This document shows, piece by piece, positions 46,340 to 58,693 of a stretch of DNA of 64,000 nucleotides (position 1 is its first letter; every line of letters begins with the position of its first letter). A program made the position numbers and the translations under genes. The stretch is from an uncultured Oleiphilus sp. GTDB lineage: Bacteria > Pseudomonadota > Gammaproteobacteria > Pseudomonadales > Oleiphilaceae. The notes under the pieces were generated by a model. It was not told where the DNA came from, made no database searches, and saw only the letters and a list, made by a program, of their open reading frames with translations. The DNA lies in the NCBI GenBank assembly GCA_913020045.1, contig CAJWBE010000002.1, positions 62,001 through 126,000 of the forward strand, given 5' to 3'.

Positions 46340-46688
46340 TTTAACGGGTACACCGTTACAAAACTCCTCAATGTCCAGACGGACAAATAGTAATCCTCTG
46401 CTACGCTTCTGTAGGAAAGTTTGGCCTTACGCCATGTTTGTTTGAATCTCTTTTAGATGATTTTTCAAGAGCTGTGTGAAATTACAGGAATTCTTGGTGG
46501 CTTCGCTTGACAATTCTTTAAAGCAAACGTATGTTTCAAACGGTCGTTTGAACTTAGCGTTTTCTCTTTGCTAAGTTATGACGTCCGTGAACAACAAATT
46601 TCCGTCGGTACCAGCTTGTTCGGTACGGACGATAGACTGAAAACGAAACTGCGCAACTGCGCATCAAAACATATTTGAGGTTATCGAT
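46340..46688 (+). other. Regulatory intergenic region upstream of acyl-CoA dehydrogenases
   Basis: This 349-bp stretch has no gene. It holds small hairpins near 46342-46375 and the promoter/operator listed separately at 46507-46552. About 135 bases of leader lie between that site and the ATG at 46689, with GAGG nine bases before the start codon. Confidence 0.6.
46507..46552 (+). promoter_or_regulatory. Promoter with two tandem PsrA-type operators
   Basis: TTGACA (46507-46512) and TATGTT (46530-46535), 17 bases apart, form a good promoter. Two sites of the form (C/G)AAAC-N4-GTTT(C/G) follow: CAAACGTATGTTTC at 46524-46537 covering the -10, and CAAACGGTCGTTTG at 46537-46550 around the start point. 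The second lies within an 18-base near-perfect palindrome, TTCAAACGGTCGTTTGAA. This pattern is that described for PsrA, a TetR-family sensor of long-chain fatty acids, and fits the downstream beta-oxidation genes. Confidence 0.72.
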
Positions 46689-48482
46689 ATGCCAGACTAT
46701 AAAGCTCCTTTACGTGACATTAGATTTGTCATGAACGAAGTGTTGAACAGCGAAAAGCACTATGCTGATCTGGGTGCAGAAGACGCGAGTCCAGATATGA
46801 TCGATGCGATCATTGGTGAAGGTGCAAAGTTTTGTGAAGAAGTACTAGCGCCAATAAACCAGAGTGGCGACCAAGAAGGTTGTACTTGGAGCCCTGAGGG
46901 CGTTAAAACACCAGCAGGCTTTAAAGAAGCCTATGCCCAGTTTGTCGAAGGTGGATGGCCTTCAATGAACGCTCCTGTGGAGCATGGCGGTCAAGGCTTA
47001 CCTGAGTCAATCAACATCGTATTGAGCGAAATGATTGGAACGGCTAACTGGTCTTGGGGTATGTATCCGGGCCTAAGCCACGGTGCAAGAGCAACAATCG
47101 AAGAGCACGGTACGCCAGAGCAGCAAGAAACTTACTTAACGAAGCTCGTTTCGGGTGAGTGGACAGGTACCATGTGTCTTACTGAGCCTCAATGCGGTTC
47201 AGACCTTGGTATTCTGACAACGAAAGCTGAGCCAAACGCAGATGGCAGCTATGCGATCACAGGTACCAAGATATTTATTTCAGCGGGTGAGCACGACATG
47301 GTGGACAACATTGTTCACGTAGTGTTGGCTCGTTTACCTGGCGCGCCTGAAGGCACTAAAGGTATTTCTTTGTTCATCGTCCCTAAGTTTTTGCCTGACA
47401 CTGCCGGTAACCCTGGCGATAAGAATGGTGTTACCTGTGGTTCGATCGAGCACAAAATGGGTATTCATGGAAATGCTACCTGTGTGATGAATTTTGACGG
47501 GGCGAAAGGTTGGTTGATTGGCCCTGAGAATAAAGGTTTGAACTGTATGTTCACCTTTATGAACGTAGCGCGTATTGGTACGTCCATTCAAGGGCTGGCA
47601 GCGGCTGAAGGTTCTTTCCAGGGTGCGTTGGCATACGCGAAAGACCGTTTGGCAATGCGTTCATTGTCAGGACCGAAGAACCCTGATGGGAAAGCTGATC
47701 CGATTATTGTTCACCCAGACGTACGCCGTATGTTGTTAACGCAAAAAGCGATCGCTGAAGGCACTCGCGCGATGATTTACTATGCCGCGTTGCAGGCTGA
47801 CTGGGTTCAACATGGGGAAGGTGAAACACAAAAGGACGCTGACGATATTCTTGGTTTCTTGACGCCAATTTTGAAAGCCTTCTGTACTGAAGCGGGCTAT
47901 GAAGCGGCAAACCATGGAGTTCAGGTGTTTGGTGGTCATGGCTTCATCGCAGAATGGGGTATGGAGCAGATCGTACGTGATACACGTATTGCTTTGTTGT
48001 ACGAAGGAACGACAGGTATTCAAGCACTTGATTTGTTAGGTCGTAAGATCTTAATGACGCAAGGCGCTGCACTCAGAAACTTCACTAAAATGGTTCACGT
48101 TTTCTGTAAAGAAAATGAAGGCAACGAGTCGATGAAGCAGTTCATTGAGCCACTATCGACCTTGAACAAGGAGTGGGGCGAGATCACCATGAAGATCGGT
48201 GCAACTGCAATGCAGAATCGTGATGAAGTTGGCGCTGCTTCGGTAGATTTCTTGATGTACTCTGGTTACGTTTGCTTGGCATACTTCTGGGCTCGCATGG
48301 CAGAAACTGCACAGCAGAAGATTGCTGAAGGAACGTCAGAGGGTGACTTCTATAATGCTAAGGTACAAACGGCTAGCTTCTATTACGATAGAATTCTGCC
48401 ACGTACCGCAGCACATGCTCAGATGATTGCAAATGGTGGGTCATCAATGATGGAGATGGACGCAGAACATTTCGCGTTCTAA
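46689..48482 (+). CDS. Long-form acyl-CoA dehydrogenase (FadE family)
   Basis: The 597-residue enzyme begins MPDYKAPLRDIRFVMNEVL, the standard start of this subfamily. It has GTMCLTEPQCGSDLG, ITGTKIFISAGEHD and LYEGTTGIQALDLLGRK, with the catalytic Glu, and a C-terminal extension. It would perform the first step of fatty acyl-CoA oxidation, passing electrons to ETF. It is preceded by PsrA-type operators and followed by a terminator, then a paralog. The first Phe-rich C-terminus (EHFAF) is like that of the sister enzymes. Confidence 0.94.
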   Translation: MPDYKAPLRDIRFVMNEVLNSEKHYADLGAEDASPDMIDAIIGEGAKFCEEVLAPINQSGDQEGCTWSPEGVKTPAGFKEAYAQFVEGGWPSMNAPVEHGGQGLPESINIVLSEMIGTANWSWGMYPGLSHGARATIEEHGTPEQQETYLTKLVSGEWTGTMCLTEPQCGSDLGILTTKAEPNADGSYAITGTKIFISAGEHDMVDNIVHVVLARLPGAPEGTKGISLFIVPKFLPDTAGNPGDKNGVTCGSIEHKMGIHGNATCVMNFDGAKGWLIGPENKGLNCMFTFMNVARIGTSIQGLAAAEGSFQGALAYAKDRLAMRSLSGPKNPDGKADPIIVHPDVRRMLLTQKAIAEGTRAMIYYAALQADWVQHGEGETQKDADDILGFLTPILKAFCTEAGYEAANHGVQVFGGHGFIAEWGMEQIVRDTRIALLYEGTTGIQALDLLGRKILMTQGAALRNFTKMVHVFCKENEGNESMKQFIEPLSTLNKEWGEITMKIGATAMQNRDEVGAASVDFLMYSGYVCLAYFWARMAETAQQKIAEGTSEGDFYNAKVQTASFYYDRILPRTAAHAQMIANGGSSMMEMDAEHFAF

Positions 48483-48491
48483 GTCTTCATA

Positions 48492-48520
48492 AAAAAAAAG
48501 CCCGCACTCGCGGGCTTTTT
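48492..48520 (+). terminator. Rho-independent terminator between the two acyl-CoA dehydrogenase genes
   Basis: GCCCGC-ACTC-GCGGGC flanked by an A run and followed by five T residues, 10-40 bases after the stop codon. It may be a partial terminator, leaving some read-through to the paralog, which has no obvious promoter of its own. Confidence 0.93.
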
Positions 48521-48621
48521 GCGTTAATATGCGCAGCGAATTTTTGGCTGAATAGTGATTTTAGTCGCTTTTCGGCGTTGTTGTAGATTGGTCGGACAGT
48601 TTTATATAGAGGAATAGGTTG

Positions 48622-50406
48622 ATGGCAGAGTACAAAGCTCCTTTGAAAGACATTCGTTTCATCATGAATGAAGTTTTTGAGGCTGAAAAATTGTGGGCTT
48701 CGCTCGCGGGCACAAAAGATTCGGTTGATATGGAAACTGCTGATGCGATTTTGGAAGAAGCGGGAAAAATTACTGCGTCTTTGATCGCTCCGCTGAGCCG
48801 TGAGGGTGATGAAGAGGGGTGCCATTTCGAAGATGGCAAAGTAACCGTGCCTGCAGGCTATCGTGATGCATTCAAAACCTTCTCTGAAGGTGGTTGGGCT
48901 GGTTTGACCGGCAACCCAGAGTATGACGGTATGGGTATGCCGAAAATGCTTGGCGCTCAGTATGAAGAAATGTTGTATTCAGCGGACATTTCGTTTGGTC
49001 TATACGTATGTCTTACCTCTGGCGCGGCGTTAGCGATTGATGCGCATGCAAGCGAAGAGTTGAAAACGAAGTACTTGCCGAAGATGTACTCTGGTGAGTG
49101 GAATGGCGCAATGGATTTGACTGAGCCTCATTCAGGTACTGATTTGGGAATGATTCGCGCAAAAGCTATCCCAAACGGTGATGGCAGCTTTAATGTCACT
49201 GGCACGAAGATTTTTATAACGGGCGGTGACAATGACTTGTCCGACAACATTATTCACTTAGTCTTGGCAAAGCTTCCTGATGCCCCTTCAGGTTCTCGTG
49301 GGATTTCTTTGTTTCTTGTGCCTCGTAACAAGGTCGATGAAAACGATGTTGTTGGCGAAAACAACAAGGTTACTGTTGGTTCGATTGAGCACAAGATGGG
49401 GATAAAAGCCTCCGGAACGTGTGTAATGAATTTTGACGGTGCTCAGGGCTGGCTTGTAGGTGAAGAGAACAAAGGCTTGCAAGCCATGTTCACAATGATG
49501 AACTACGAGCGCCTTAGTGTGGGTATTCAGGGTTTCGCTGCGGCAGAGCGCTCTTATCAGAATGCAGTTGCGTATGCTCAGGATCGTATTCAGGGGCGTT
49601 CACCAACAGGCGTTGCTGCGCCAGAAAAAGCGGCAGACCCGATTATTGTGCATCCAGATGTACGTCGTATGCTGATGACGATGAAAGCTTATACTGAAGG
49701 TAGTCGTGCGTTCTCTACTTACGTCGCTCGCTTTCTTGATATCTCGAAGTTCTCCGATGATCCAGAGCAAAAACAGCACGCTGAAGCAATGGTTGCCCTA
49801 ATGACGCCGATTGCTAAGGCTTATATGACAGATCGTGCTTTAGATACCTGCATTGCTGGGCAGCAAGTCTTTGGTGGTCACGGTTATATTCGTGAGTGGG
49901 GCCAAGAGCAGTTGGTACGTGATACGCGTATTACCCAGATTTACGAAGGAACAAACGGTGTTCAGGCGATGGACTTGATGGGTCGAAAAGTTGTTGCTAA
50001 TGGCGGTAAGCTTTTTGAGTTGTTTGCGTCGGAAGTCGCCACGTTCATTGAGGCGGAGTCAGATAACCAAGCGATCGTGCATCTTCTGAAGCCTCTTGCG
50101 GCATCTGTAGAGCGTTTAAGCGATACCACTGAATATGTCATCAAGGCAGCTCAGTCTGATCCGAGCGCTATTGGTGCAGCGGCTGTTGAGTATTTAGATT
50201 TGTTTGGTTTGGTTGCTTACGCATACATGTGGGCAAGAATGGCTAAAGTCGCAGCGCCACAAGCTGATGCGGATGAGTTTTATGATGTTAAAGTGAAAAC
50301 TGCCAACTTCTTTTTCGCTCGTATTCTGCCGAAAAGTGTTTCATTGGTAGAGTCTATTAAAGCCGGTGCGGACGAGATGATGTCGTTGACTGCTGAGCAG
50401 TTCTAA
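48622..50406 (+). CDS. Long-form acyl-CoA dehydrogenase (FadE family), paralog
   Basis: From ATG 48622 (594 residues; TTG 48619 would add one) the protein begins MAEYKAPLKDIRFIMNEVF. It has GAMDLTEPHSGTDLG, where the upstream enzyme has MCLTEPQCGSDLG, and IYEGTNGVQAMDLMGRK with the expected catalytic Glu. The exchange at TEPxxGTD suggests a different chain-length preference. GAGGAA precedes the start. No PsrA-type site was found in the 99 bp after the terminator, so expression may rely on read-through. Confidence 0.94.
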   Translation: MAEYKAPLKDIRFIMNEVFEAEKLWASLAGTKDSVDMETADAILEEAGKITASLIAPLSREGDEEGCHFEDGKVTVPAGYRDAFKTFSEGGWAGLTGNPEYDGMGMPKMLGAQYEEMLYSADISFGLYVCLTSGAALAIDAHASEELKTKYLPKMYSGEWNGAMDLTEPHSGTDLGMIRAKAIPNGDGSFNVTGTKIFITGGDNDLSDNIIHLVLAKLPDAPSGSRGISLFLVPRNKVDENDVVGENNKVTVGSIEHKMGIKASGTCVMNFDGAQGWLVGEENKGLQAMFTMMNYERLSVGIQGFAAAERSYQNAVAYAQDRIQGRSPTGVAAPEKAADPIIVHPDVRRMLMTMKAYTEGSRAFSTYVARFLDISKFSDDPEQKQHAEAMVALMTPIAKAYMTDRALDTCIAGQQVFGGHGYIREWGQEQLVRDTRITQIYEGTNGVQAMDLMGRKVVANGGKLFELFASEVATFIEAESDNQAIVHLLKPLAASVERLSDTTEYVIKAAQSDPSAIGAAAVEYLDLFGLVAYAYMWARMAKVAAPQADADEFYDVKVKTANFFFARILPKSVSLVESIKAGADEMMSLTAEQF

Positions 50407-50424
50407 GGTTTTAGCTGGTATTAG

Positions 50425-50460
50425 AAAGCCCTACGCTACTCGCTAGTGTGGGGCTTTTTT
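50425..50460 (+). terminator. Rho-independent terminator after acyl-CoA dehydrogenase paralog
   Basis: AAAGCCC-T-ACGCTA pairs with TAGTGT-G-GGGCTTT (one mismatch, one G-U) and is followed by T residues. Confidence 0.88.
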
Positions 50461-50493
50461 GTGGGCGACAGTATCGCATTTGGACCTAATTCG

Positions 50494-51288
50494 TTAAGGC
50501 TTTATGCAGCTAACTTTTGACGTCACGTTCGTTCTCTGTAATTTCTTGGCTTCTAGCATTGCTGCAGACAGTTGTTTAATACGCGTTGAACTAGCAGGGT
50601 GTGTGGACAAAAACTCTGGCGGCTTGCTTCCTCCGGATTTTCCCATCGTTTGCCAAAGCGACACGGCTTGTTCGGGGTCGAAGCCGGCTTTTGCCATGAT
50701 CTTAAGACCAATGAAGTCTGCCTCGGACTCATGCGTGCGACTGTAAGGAAGTATCACTCCATACTGAGCACCGAGCCCAACGGCCGCCATCGCTGCGCTA
50801 CTGTATTCCTTTCCGTTAACTGCGATGGCTGTCGCCTGCTGAACGGCTTGCGAAGCCATGTTCAATGAGACACGCTCCGCACCATGTTTCGCTTGTACAT
50901 GAGCAATTTCATGGCCTATAACCGCGGCGAGTTGGCCTGAATTTGATGTCAGTCCGATCATTCCAGTATGAACGCCAATTTTTTTCCCAGGTAATGCGAA
51001 GGCATTCGGCGTGGCATCTTTGAATACTTTGACTTCCCATTCGCTTGGGTTTTCTCCTGCTGCAAGAAGTAATGGCCGGCTCAAGCATTCTACATATATC
51101 GTCAGCTTGGAGTCTTCGATAGGAGGGTTTGAGCTTTTCATCTGAGAGAATGATGCGGCACCGAGTTGGCTCATCTCTGCGTCTGAAATCATGATGATTT
51201 GATGTCTGCCAGTGGGGGAGGTCTGACAGGCGACTAGAGAGAGGGTAAGCAACGGCGTTAGTAGAAAATTAAGGCGTAATCTCAACAT
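50494..51288 (-). CDS. M48-family metallopeptidase lipoprotein (LoiP/YggG-like)
   Basis: The 264-residue product has a lipoprotein signal ending LVAC (about residue 18-21) and the M48 zinc motif HEIAHVQAKHGAE with the third ligand in the SRTHESEADFIGL segment. Such proteases act in the periplasm on misfolded or outer membrane proteins. It lies 6 bp after holA, as the last gene of the leuS-lptE-holA series. An outer membrane location is inferred from the lipobox (no Asp at +2; Gln). Confidence 0.92.
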   Translation of the reverse strand: MLRLRLNFLLTPLLTLSLVACQTSPTGRHQIIMISDAEMSQLGAASFSQMKSSNPPIEDSKLTIYVECLSRPLLLAAGENPSEWEVKVFKDATPNAFALPGKKIGVHTGMIGLTSNSGQLAAVIGHEIAHVQAKHGAERVSLNMASQAVQQATAIAVNGKEYSSAAMAAVGLGAQYGVILPYSRTHESEADFIGLKIMAKAGFDPEQAVSLWQTMGKSGGSKPPEFLSTHPASSTRIKQLSAAMLEAKKLQRTNVTSKVSCIKP

Positions 51289-51294
51289 CGTGGC

Positions 51295-52329
51295 TTAGCT
51301 TGCTTGGCTTGAGCGGTAGCCGCTAGCGCCACTCAATAGCAAGGCTATATCGAGCAGAGTGTCCCACGGTGAAAACCCTTTCTGCATGCCTTTTATTTGT
51401 TGGTCGCAATCGGCGCATAATGAAAGCATTTCTCTAAACTGTGCCTGCCCCAGACGATTTGAGGCGGCAACTAAAGCAGGTTGACGCTTTTTGATGACGT
51501 ACTGTTTACTGAACACGCTTTGTGGTCCGGTGCCGTTGTTCTGGGCATGTTTTAAGGCGTCCAAAATTCTGACTTCTTTTGATAGGGCCCATAGCGCGAT
51601 TGTTGGTTCGAGGCCTTCGGTGCGCAAGTGACTCAAAATTCTAGCTGCTTGCTGACTGTTTCCGGCCACAGAAGCGTCGGTCAGATTAAAAATGTCGTAG
51701 CGCGACGAGTCTTCTACACTCGCGAGTACCTTATCATCGGTAATTTTGCTATCAGGATAGTTGAGCTTTAGCTTTTCGAGCTCTTGGACAGCCGCAAGTA
51801 AGTTCCCTTCCAGTCTCTCACTCAGCAATGAAAGCGCTTCGTTAGTTAAATTAAGCTGCATCTTTTTGGCACGATTGCTGAGCCAGCGAGGCATTTCTTC
51901 AATGCCAACTGGCCATACTTGCACGAAGCAACCTGCCTGTTCGACAGATTTCAGCCATTTGCTTTTTGTCGCACTCGCATCGAGTTTCCCGCACTCAATC
52001 AGAAGGATATTGTCTTCGCTTGGCTGAGCAAGATACTGCATTATCGATTTTGCGCCGGGAATGCCAGGCTTTGACTTTCCTAGGCGTAGCTCGATCAATT
52101 TTTTTTCTGCAAATAATGACAATGCATTGGCTTCGTCATTTAGTTGGGCCCAGTCAAATTGACGCTCGACATGTAATATGGTGCGTTCGCTGTAGTCAGC
52201 CTTTCTACAGGCTGCACGTATTAAGTCTACCGCCTCTTGAACGAGCAGGGGCTCGTCACCGCCGACCAAATAAATGGGCTGTAATTTAGCGCTCAATGCG
52301 TTTTCTAGTTGGTCTAAGCGGAGGCGCAT
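51295..52329 (-). CDS. holA: DNA polymerase III subunit delta
   Basis: The 344-residue clamp-loader subunit opens the beta clamp. The N-terminal PIYLVGGDEPLLVQEAVDLIR and internal DKVLASVEDSSRYDIFNLTDA are diagnostic. Length is normal. The ATG is 6 bp after the lptE stop. Confidence 0.95.
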   Translation of the reverse strand: MRLRLDQLENALSAKLQPIYLVGGDEPLLVQEAVDLIRAACRKADYSERTILHVERQFDWAQLNDEANALSLFAEKKLIELRLGKSKPGIPGAKSIMQYLAQPSEDNILLIECGKLDASATKSKWLKSVEQAGCFVQVWPVGIEEMPRWLSNRAKKMQLNLTNEALSLLSERLEGNLLAAVQELEKLKLNYPDSKITDDKVLASVEDSSRYDIFNLTDASVAGNSQQAARILSHLRTEGLEPTIALWALSKEVRILDALKHAQNNGTGPQSVFSKQYVIKKRQPALVAASNRLGQAQFREMLSLCADCDQQIKGMQKGFSPWDTLLDIALLLSGASGYRSSQAS

Positions 52330-52335
52330 GATGGA

Positions 52336-52887
52336 TTATTCTCGGCTAAGAATGCTGATCTCTCGCAGCATTATGTCGATGAGAGCCTCGTCCAGACTTT
52401 TTTGAAGCTCTTCTTTCTCTCTGTCCTTTGCTATTAGCGCTGAAGCATTATGTCGATAAATTTGGCTGCGAGAGATGGTTCTTTCTGATAAAACTTCGCC
52501 GCTGCTTTTATCCAATAGTTGATAGCGTATAGCGTGTTTAAGTTCCCGCTCAGCTGCTGTTGCGTCACTCTCGAGAGAGAATACTCGATTTTGAGTCTCG
52601 CTTCGGCGAACGCTTAATGTGACCGAAGAATTTGGATCAATGACGGTGCCCGCGGATGTGATACGGCTATTCAAATAATGACAAAGGCGCCACGCGCTTT
52701 TTTTCTCGCACTCGATATTGAGGCTAGGGAATGTCGCGGGTAGGGTTTCGGCCGTTCCGCGCAGGTTAAAGCCGCAGCCTGTTAATAGAGCCAGGCTACT
52801 CATAAGAAGCAAGTTCTTGATGGCGACGTTTAGTCTATGCAAAGCACAGCGGCGCTTGGCGTTTAGATCTTTAAGTTGAAACACCAA
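52336..52887 (-). CDS. lptE: LPS-assembly lipoprotein LptE
   Basis: LptE plugs the LptD barrel in the outer membrane for LPS insertion. The lipoprotein signal ends ALLTGC, followed by GFNLRGTAETLP, the LptE signature. A perfect AGGAGG lies seven bases before TTG 52887 and ten before GTG 52884, so translation starts there and the unusually long basic leader (about 35 residues before the Cys) is real, unless a later Met (residue 29) is used. It sits between leuS and holA as is usual. Confidence 0.9.
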   Translation of the reverse strand: MVFQLKDLNAKRRCALHRLNVAIKNLLLMSSLALLTGCGFNLRGTAETLPATFPSLNIECEKKSAWRLCHYLNSRITSAGTVIDPNSSVTLSVRRSETQNRVFSLESDATAAERELKHAIRYQLLDKSSGEVLSERTISRSQIYRHNASALIAKDREKEELQKSLDEALIDIMLREISILSRE

Positions 52888-52901
52888 AGCACCGCCTCCT
52901 T

Positions 52902-55544
<2,643 letters not shown>

Positions 55545-55744
55545 CTAACCTAGTTTTTGGCTTCTGTGATAAGTAAATTGGGGATAAGTCGTAATCAATA
55601 GGGACTGAAATCATGACGCTAGATTTGATGGTTTGGTGATACTGATTAGACTTACATTTTATGAGCGAGCACGCCGATGGGATCAAGGACAAGGAGTGTT
55701 GAGCTTGTTTCTACCGATACCCAATATGATGGCTAAGCCGAGCC

Positions 55745-57274
55745 CTAATTGTGTATAGGCTTTTTTCTTCGCCTAACTAGAACAAAGAAAAACACGATGC
55801 CGCTCGCGAGGATATACAAAGGTGTCGACTGCATACGCGAGAACGGCGTATTTCCCTCGAACAGCTGCACTTCAGCGCTTAGCGTTGTTTCAATAAATTG
55901 TTCGCTTTGTGCAACGATCGCGCCCTTTTGGTTAATCATGGCGCTCACGCCGTTGTTGGTTGCTCGCACCATATAGCGGCCATTTTCTGCGGCTCTCATT
56001 TGGGCCATCTCTAGATGTTGTAACGGACCTATCGACGCACCAAACCAGCTGTCGTTGCTAATCGTAAGCAGATAGTCAGCACCTTGAGCTTGTTTTGCTA
56101 CGAAGTTTGGATAGACCACTTCGTAGCAAATAAAGGGCGCTACCATCATATTTTTTGACAGCAGTAGTTCTTGAGTTGATGGGCCTTTTCGAAAGTCTGA
56201 CATCGGAAGATCGAAAAACGCAATCAACCCTCGCAGTTGGTCTTGCAGCGGCACATATTCACCGAAGGGAACGAGTTTTTGTTTGTGATACAAACCACTA
56301 CCTTGGCCGAAGCTATAAATACTATTGTGCAGCGCTACTGTTCGTCCTTGTTCGTTTAGTTCGCGGTAGGGAATGCCGGTAATGATATTGGTACTGCGCT
56401 CGGAGGCCACTTCGCTGAGTTTGTTCAAAAAGGGTAGAGCTTGATCATGAAGCATCGGAACGGCGGTTTCAGGCCAGATAATTATGTCGTGGTCCCATGC
56501 GTCGATGCTCATCTGTTCCAACAAGCGGATTGTTTTTCGGCGCTGTTGCGGTAGCCATTTTAGTTCTTGGGGGATATTGGTTTGCAGCATTGCTACACTC
56601 AGCGTTTCATTTTTCGGAGTGGTCCATTCAACTGAGTTTAGTGGATAACCTGCGACCCAAATAGCGAGGACAGAGCCAGCGAAGACGCGGCTAGGCATAG
56701 CTTTATTTGCGTTGACCATTAAACTAATTGCGATACCGGTCGCGACGACGATGGTCGTGATGCCATAGACGCCGAGCAAGGGTATCCAGCCTGATAGCGG
56801 GCTAGTTAGATGTCCATAGCCCAAAAATAACCAAGGAAATCCGGTTAAAAAATCAGTTCGAAAGGCATCTGATAGAAGCCATAGTGCGGTAAAAATCATA
56901 CCGTTTATGTATACGCTTGCGGAGCGTATTTTATAATAAAGCCAAAACTGAAATGCATGGAAAAGCGCCAGTCCAGCGACAAAAATAGCGGTTAGTATTG
57001 CAGCGAGAGGTGCTGGAGCGTGTCCATGGGTGTGAATGCTGACATAGACCCACGACGCGCCAGACCCGAATAAGCCTAGCCCGAAAAGCCAGCCGTATAA
57101 TAACGGCTTTCCAGGCGCCTCGGCATCTAACGCCTTTGTAGCCCAGACCAAAACAAAGATAGAAATGGGCCCGAGCAGCCACCAGCCGATTGGCGCGAGG
57201 GTGAGGGTCTGAAGTGCGCCACTGAGGACAATAAGCAGTGCAATGACTGAAGGCTTTTTGAGTTGGGCAAGCAT
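55745..57274 (-). CDS. lnt: Apolipoprotein N-acyltransferase
   Basis: Lnt adds the third acyl chain to lipoproteins at the periplasmic face of the inner membrane. Several N-terminal membrane helices precede the nitrilase-like domain, where IIIWPETAVPML (Glu), QKLVPFGEYVPL (Lys) and APFICYEVVYPN (Cys) form the catalytic triad. ATG 57274 (509 residues) starts close to the first helix; the frame extends to TTG 57307, 8 bp after corC, adding a basic 11-residue leader. Confidence 0.95.
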   Translation of the reverse strand: MLAQLKKPSVIALLIVLSGALQTLTLAPIGWWLLGPISIFVLVWATKALDAEAPGKPLLYGWLFGLGLFGSGASWVYVSIHTHGHAPAPLAAILTAIFVAGLALFHAFQFWLYYKIRSASVYINGMIFTALWLLSDAFRTDFLTGFPWLFLGYGHLTSPLSGWIPLLGVYGITTIVVATGIAISLMVNANKAMPSRVFAGSVLAIWVAGYPLNSVEWTTPKNETLSVAMLQTNIPQELKWLPQQRRKTIRLLEQMSIDAWDHDIIIWPETAVPMLHDQALPFLNKLSEVASERSTNIITGIPYRELNEQGRTVALHNSIYSFGQGSGLYHKQKLVPFGEYVPLQDQLRGLIAFFDLPMSDFRKGPSTQELLLSKNMMVAPFICYEVVYPNFVAKQAQGADYLLTISNDSWFGASIGPLQHLEMAQMRAAENGRYMVRATNNGVSAMINQKGAIVAQSEQFIETTLSAEVQLFEGNTPFSRMQSTPLYILASGIVFFFVLVRRRKKPIHN

Positions 57275-57314
57275 GATTTTTTTATTCTTGTGAGTTTGTG
57301 GAGCCAATCAAATG

Positions 57315-58154
57315 CTAAAGGCGCTCGATTTTAAGCAGGCGAATGGTGCGGCTGTCGGCATTCAATACAGTCGCCTGAAAGCCATAGAATTCGGTTTGAT
57401 CATTCCTTTCCGGTAGGCGGCCAAAATGCTTGAGGGCGACGCCGCCGATGGTGTCGAATTCGTTATCCAAAATGTTAGTACCAAAAAACTCATTGAACTC
57501 TTGAATGGTGGTGAGTGCTTTTACGTTGTATTCACCGCTTCCCAGAGTTTTGATCATCGCCTCGTCGTCGATATCATGTTCATCTTCGATTTCACCAACG
57601 ATTTGTTCTAGCACGTCTTCGATCGTCACTAAGCCTGCAATGCCGCCGTACTCATCGACGACTATCGCCATATGATTTCGGTTCTGCTTAAACTCTTTTA
57701 AGAGCTGGTTGAGGCGCTTACTTTCGGGAACAACTGAGGCGGGGCGCAATAGTTCCGCGATGGTGCCTTTTCGGAGTTCCCCTTTCCAGACAAGAGGTAG
57801 TAAGTCTTTGGCGAGTAAAATACCGATGACGTCGTCAGGAGTTTCGCCCATGACGGGAAAGCGAGAGTGGGCAGAGCTGATGATTTCTTCGATGTACTGC
57901 TCAGGATCATGTGATGCTTTAACCGTGATCATCTGAGTGCGCGGGATCATGACTTCACGCACTTGCATATGCGTGACCTGAATAGCGCCTTCAATAATGC
58001 TCAGCGAATCTGGGTCCAACACATTGCGCTGTTCTGCCTCGCGCACGACCTCTACGATTTCTTTAAGGGATTCGGGTTGATCTGAAAATGCTTGGGATAT
58101 TCGTTCAAGCCAGTTTTTGCCAGCAGAAGGGCTGTCAGCCGTTTGATCACTCAT
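57315..58154 (-). CDS. corC: HlyC/CorC-family CBS-domain protein (YbeX)
   Basis: The 279-residue cytoplasmic protein has two CBS domains (about 65-185, including VREVMIPRTQM and VVDEYGGIAGLVTIEDVLEQIVGEIEDEHD) and a C-terminal CorC_HlyC domain. YbeX-type proteins are linked to ribosome maturation and to magnesium/cobalt efflux. It lies between ybeY and lnt as in most gammaproteobacteria. Confidence 0.93.
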   Translation of the reverse strand: MSDQTADSPSAGKNWLERISQAFSDQPESLKEIVEVVREAEQRNVLDPDSLSIIEGAIQVTHMQVREVMIPRTQMITVKASHDPEQYIEEIISSAHSRFPVMGETPDDVIGILLAKDLLPLVWKGELRKGTIAELLRPASVVPESKRLNQLLKEFKQNRNHMAIVVDEYGGIAGLVTIEDVLEQIVGEIEDEHDIDDEAMIKTLGSGEYNVKALTTIQEFNEFFGTNILDNEFDTIGGVALKHFGRLPERNDQTEFYGFQATVLNADSRTIRLLKIERL

Positions 58155-58237
58155 AGATTAATTCAGTTTGTCTTTCGGAGGTATATTCTGCGCGAAGTCT
58201 GGTGTGAAGTGAAGCTTTTCACAGCGCAGATTTGCGA

Positions 58238-58693
58238 TTATTGACTTGCGTAAGGGTCTTTGATGTTCAGAGACGAGAGTAGCTTTGTTTCAAGGGACTC
58301 CATGAGAGTTGCCTCACTTTCCTCTATGTGGTCGTATGCTTGTAAGTGGAGCATGCCATGGATGGTTAGGTGGGCCCAGTGATCGAGTGCCGCTTTGCCT
58401 TGCTCTGCCGCCTCCTGTTCGACAACTGGAGCGCATATTACTAAATCGCCGAGTAAATTTATCTCGATATGCTCAGGTGCTTCGAATGGGAAGGACAGCA
58501 CATTGGTGGGTTTATCCTTCTCGCGATACTCCTTATTCAATGCCTGACTTTCATCAATATCGACAATACGGATGGTTAGCTCGTGCTCGTCGTCGAGCTG
58601 ACTAGCGACTTCTGCCCACTGTTGAAACTGATCAGGGCTTGGCAGTGAGGAATGATCACTGGCGATTTGCAAGTCTAAGATGATTTTACCCAT
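58238..58693 (-). CDS. ybeY: Endoribonuclease YbeY
   Basis: The 151-residue zinc-dependent RNase takes part in 16S rRNA 3' maturation and ribosome quality control. [12 protein letters not shown] and the zinc motif [11 protein letters not shown] are present; family members almost always have GYDH, here AYDH. The three metal histidines are kept. The ATG overlaps the ybeZ stop (TAATG). Confidence 0.95.
   Translation of the reverse strand: MGKIILDLQIASDHSSLPSPDQFQQWAEVASQLDDEHELTIRIVDIDESQALNKEYREKDKPTNVLSFPFEAPEHIEINLLGDLVICAPVVEQEAAEQGKAALDHWAHLTIHGMLHLQAYDHIEESEATLMESLETKLLSSLNIKDPYASQ

Noticed and set aside
58320-58360. YbeY active site altered (AYDH in place of GYDH)
   Set aside because: All metal-binding histidines are present and Gly to Ala is mild; not enough to suspect loss of activity.
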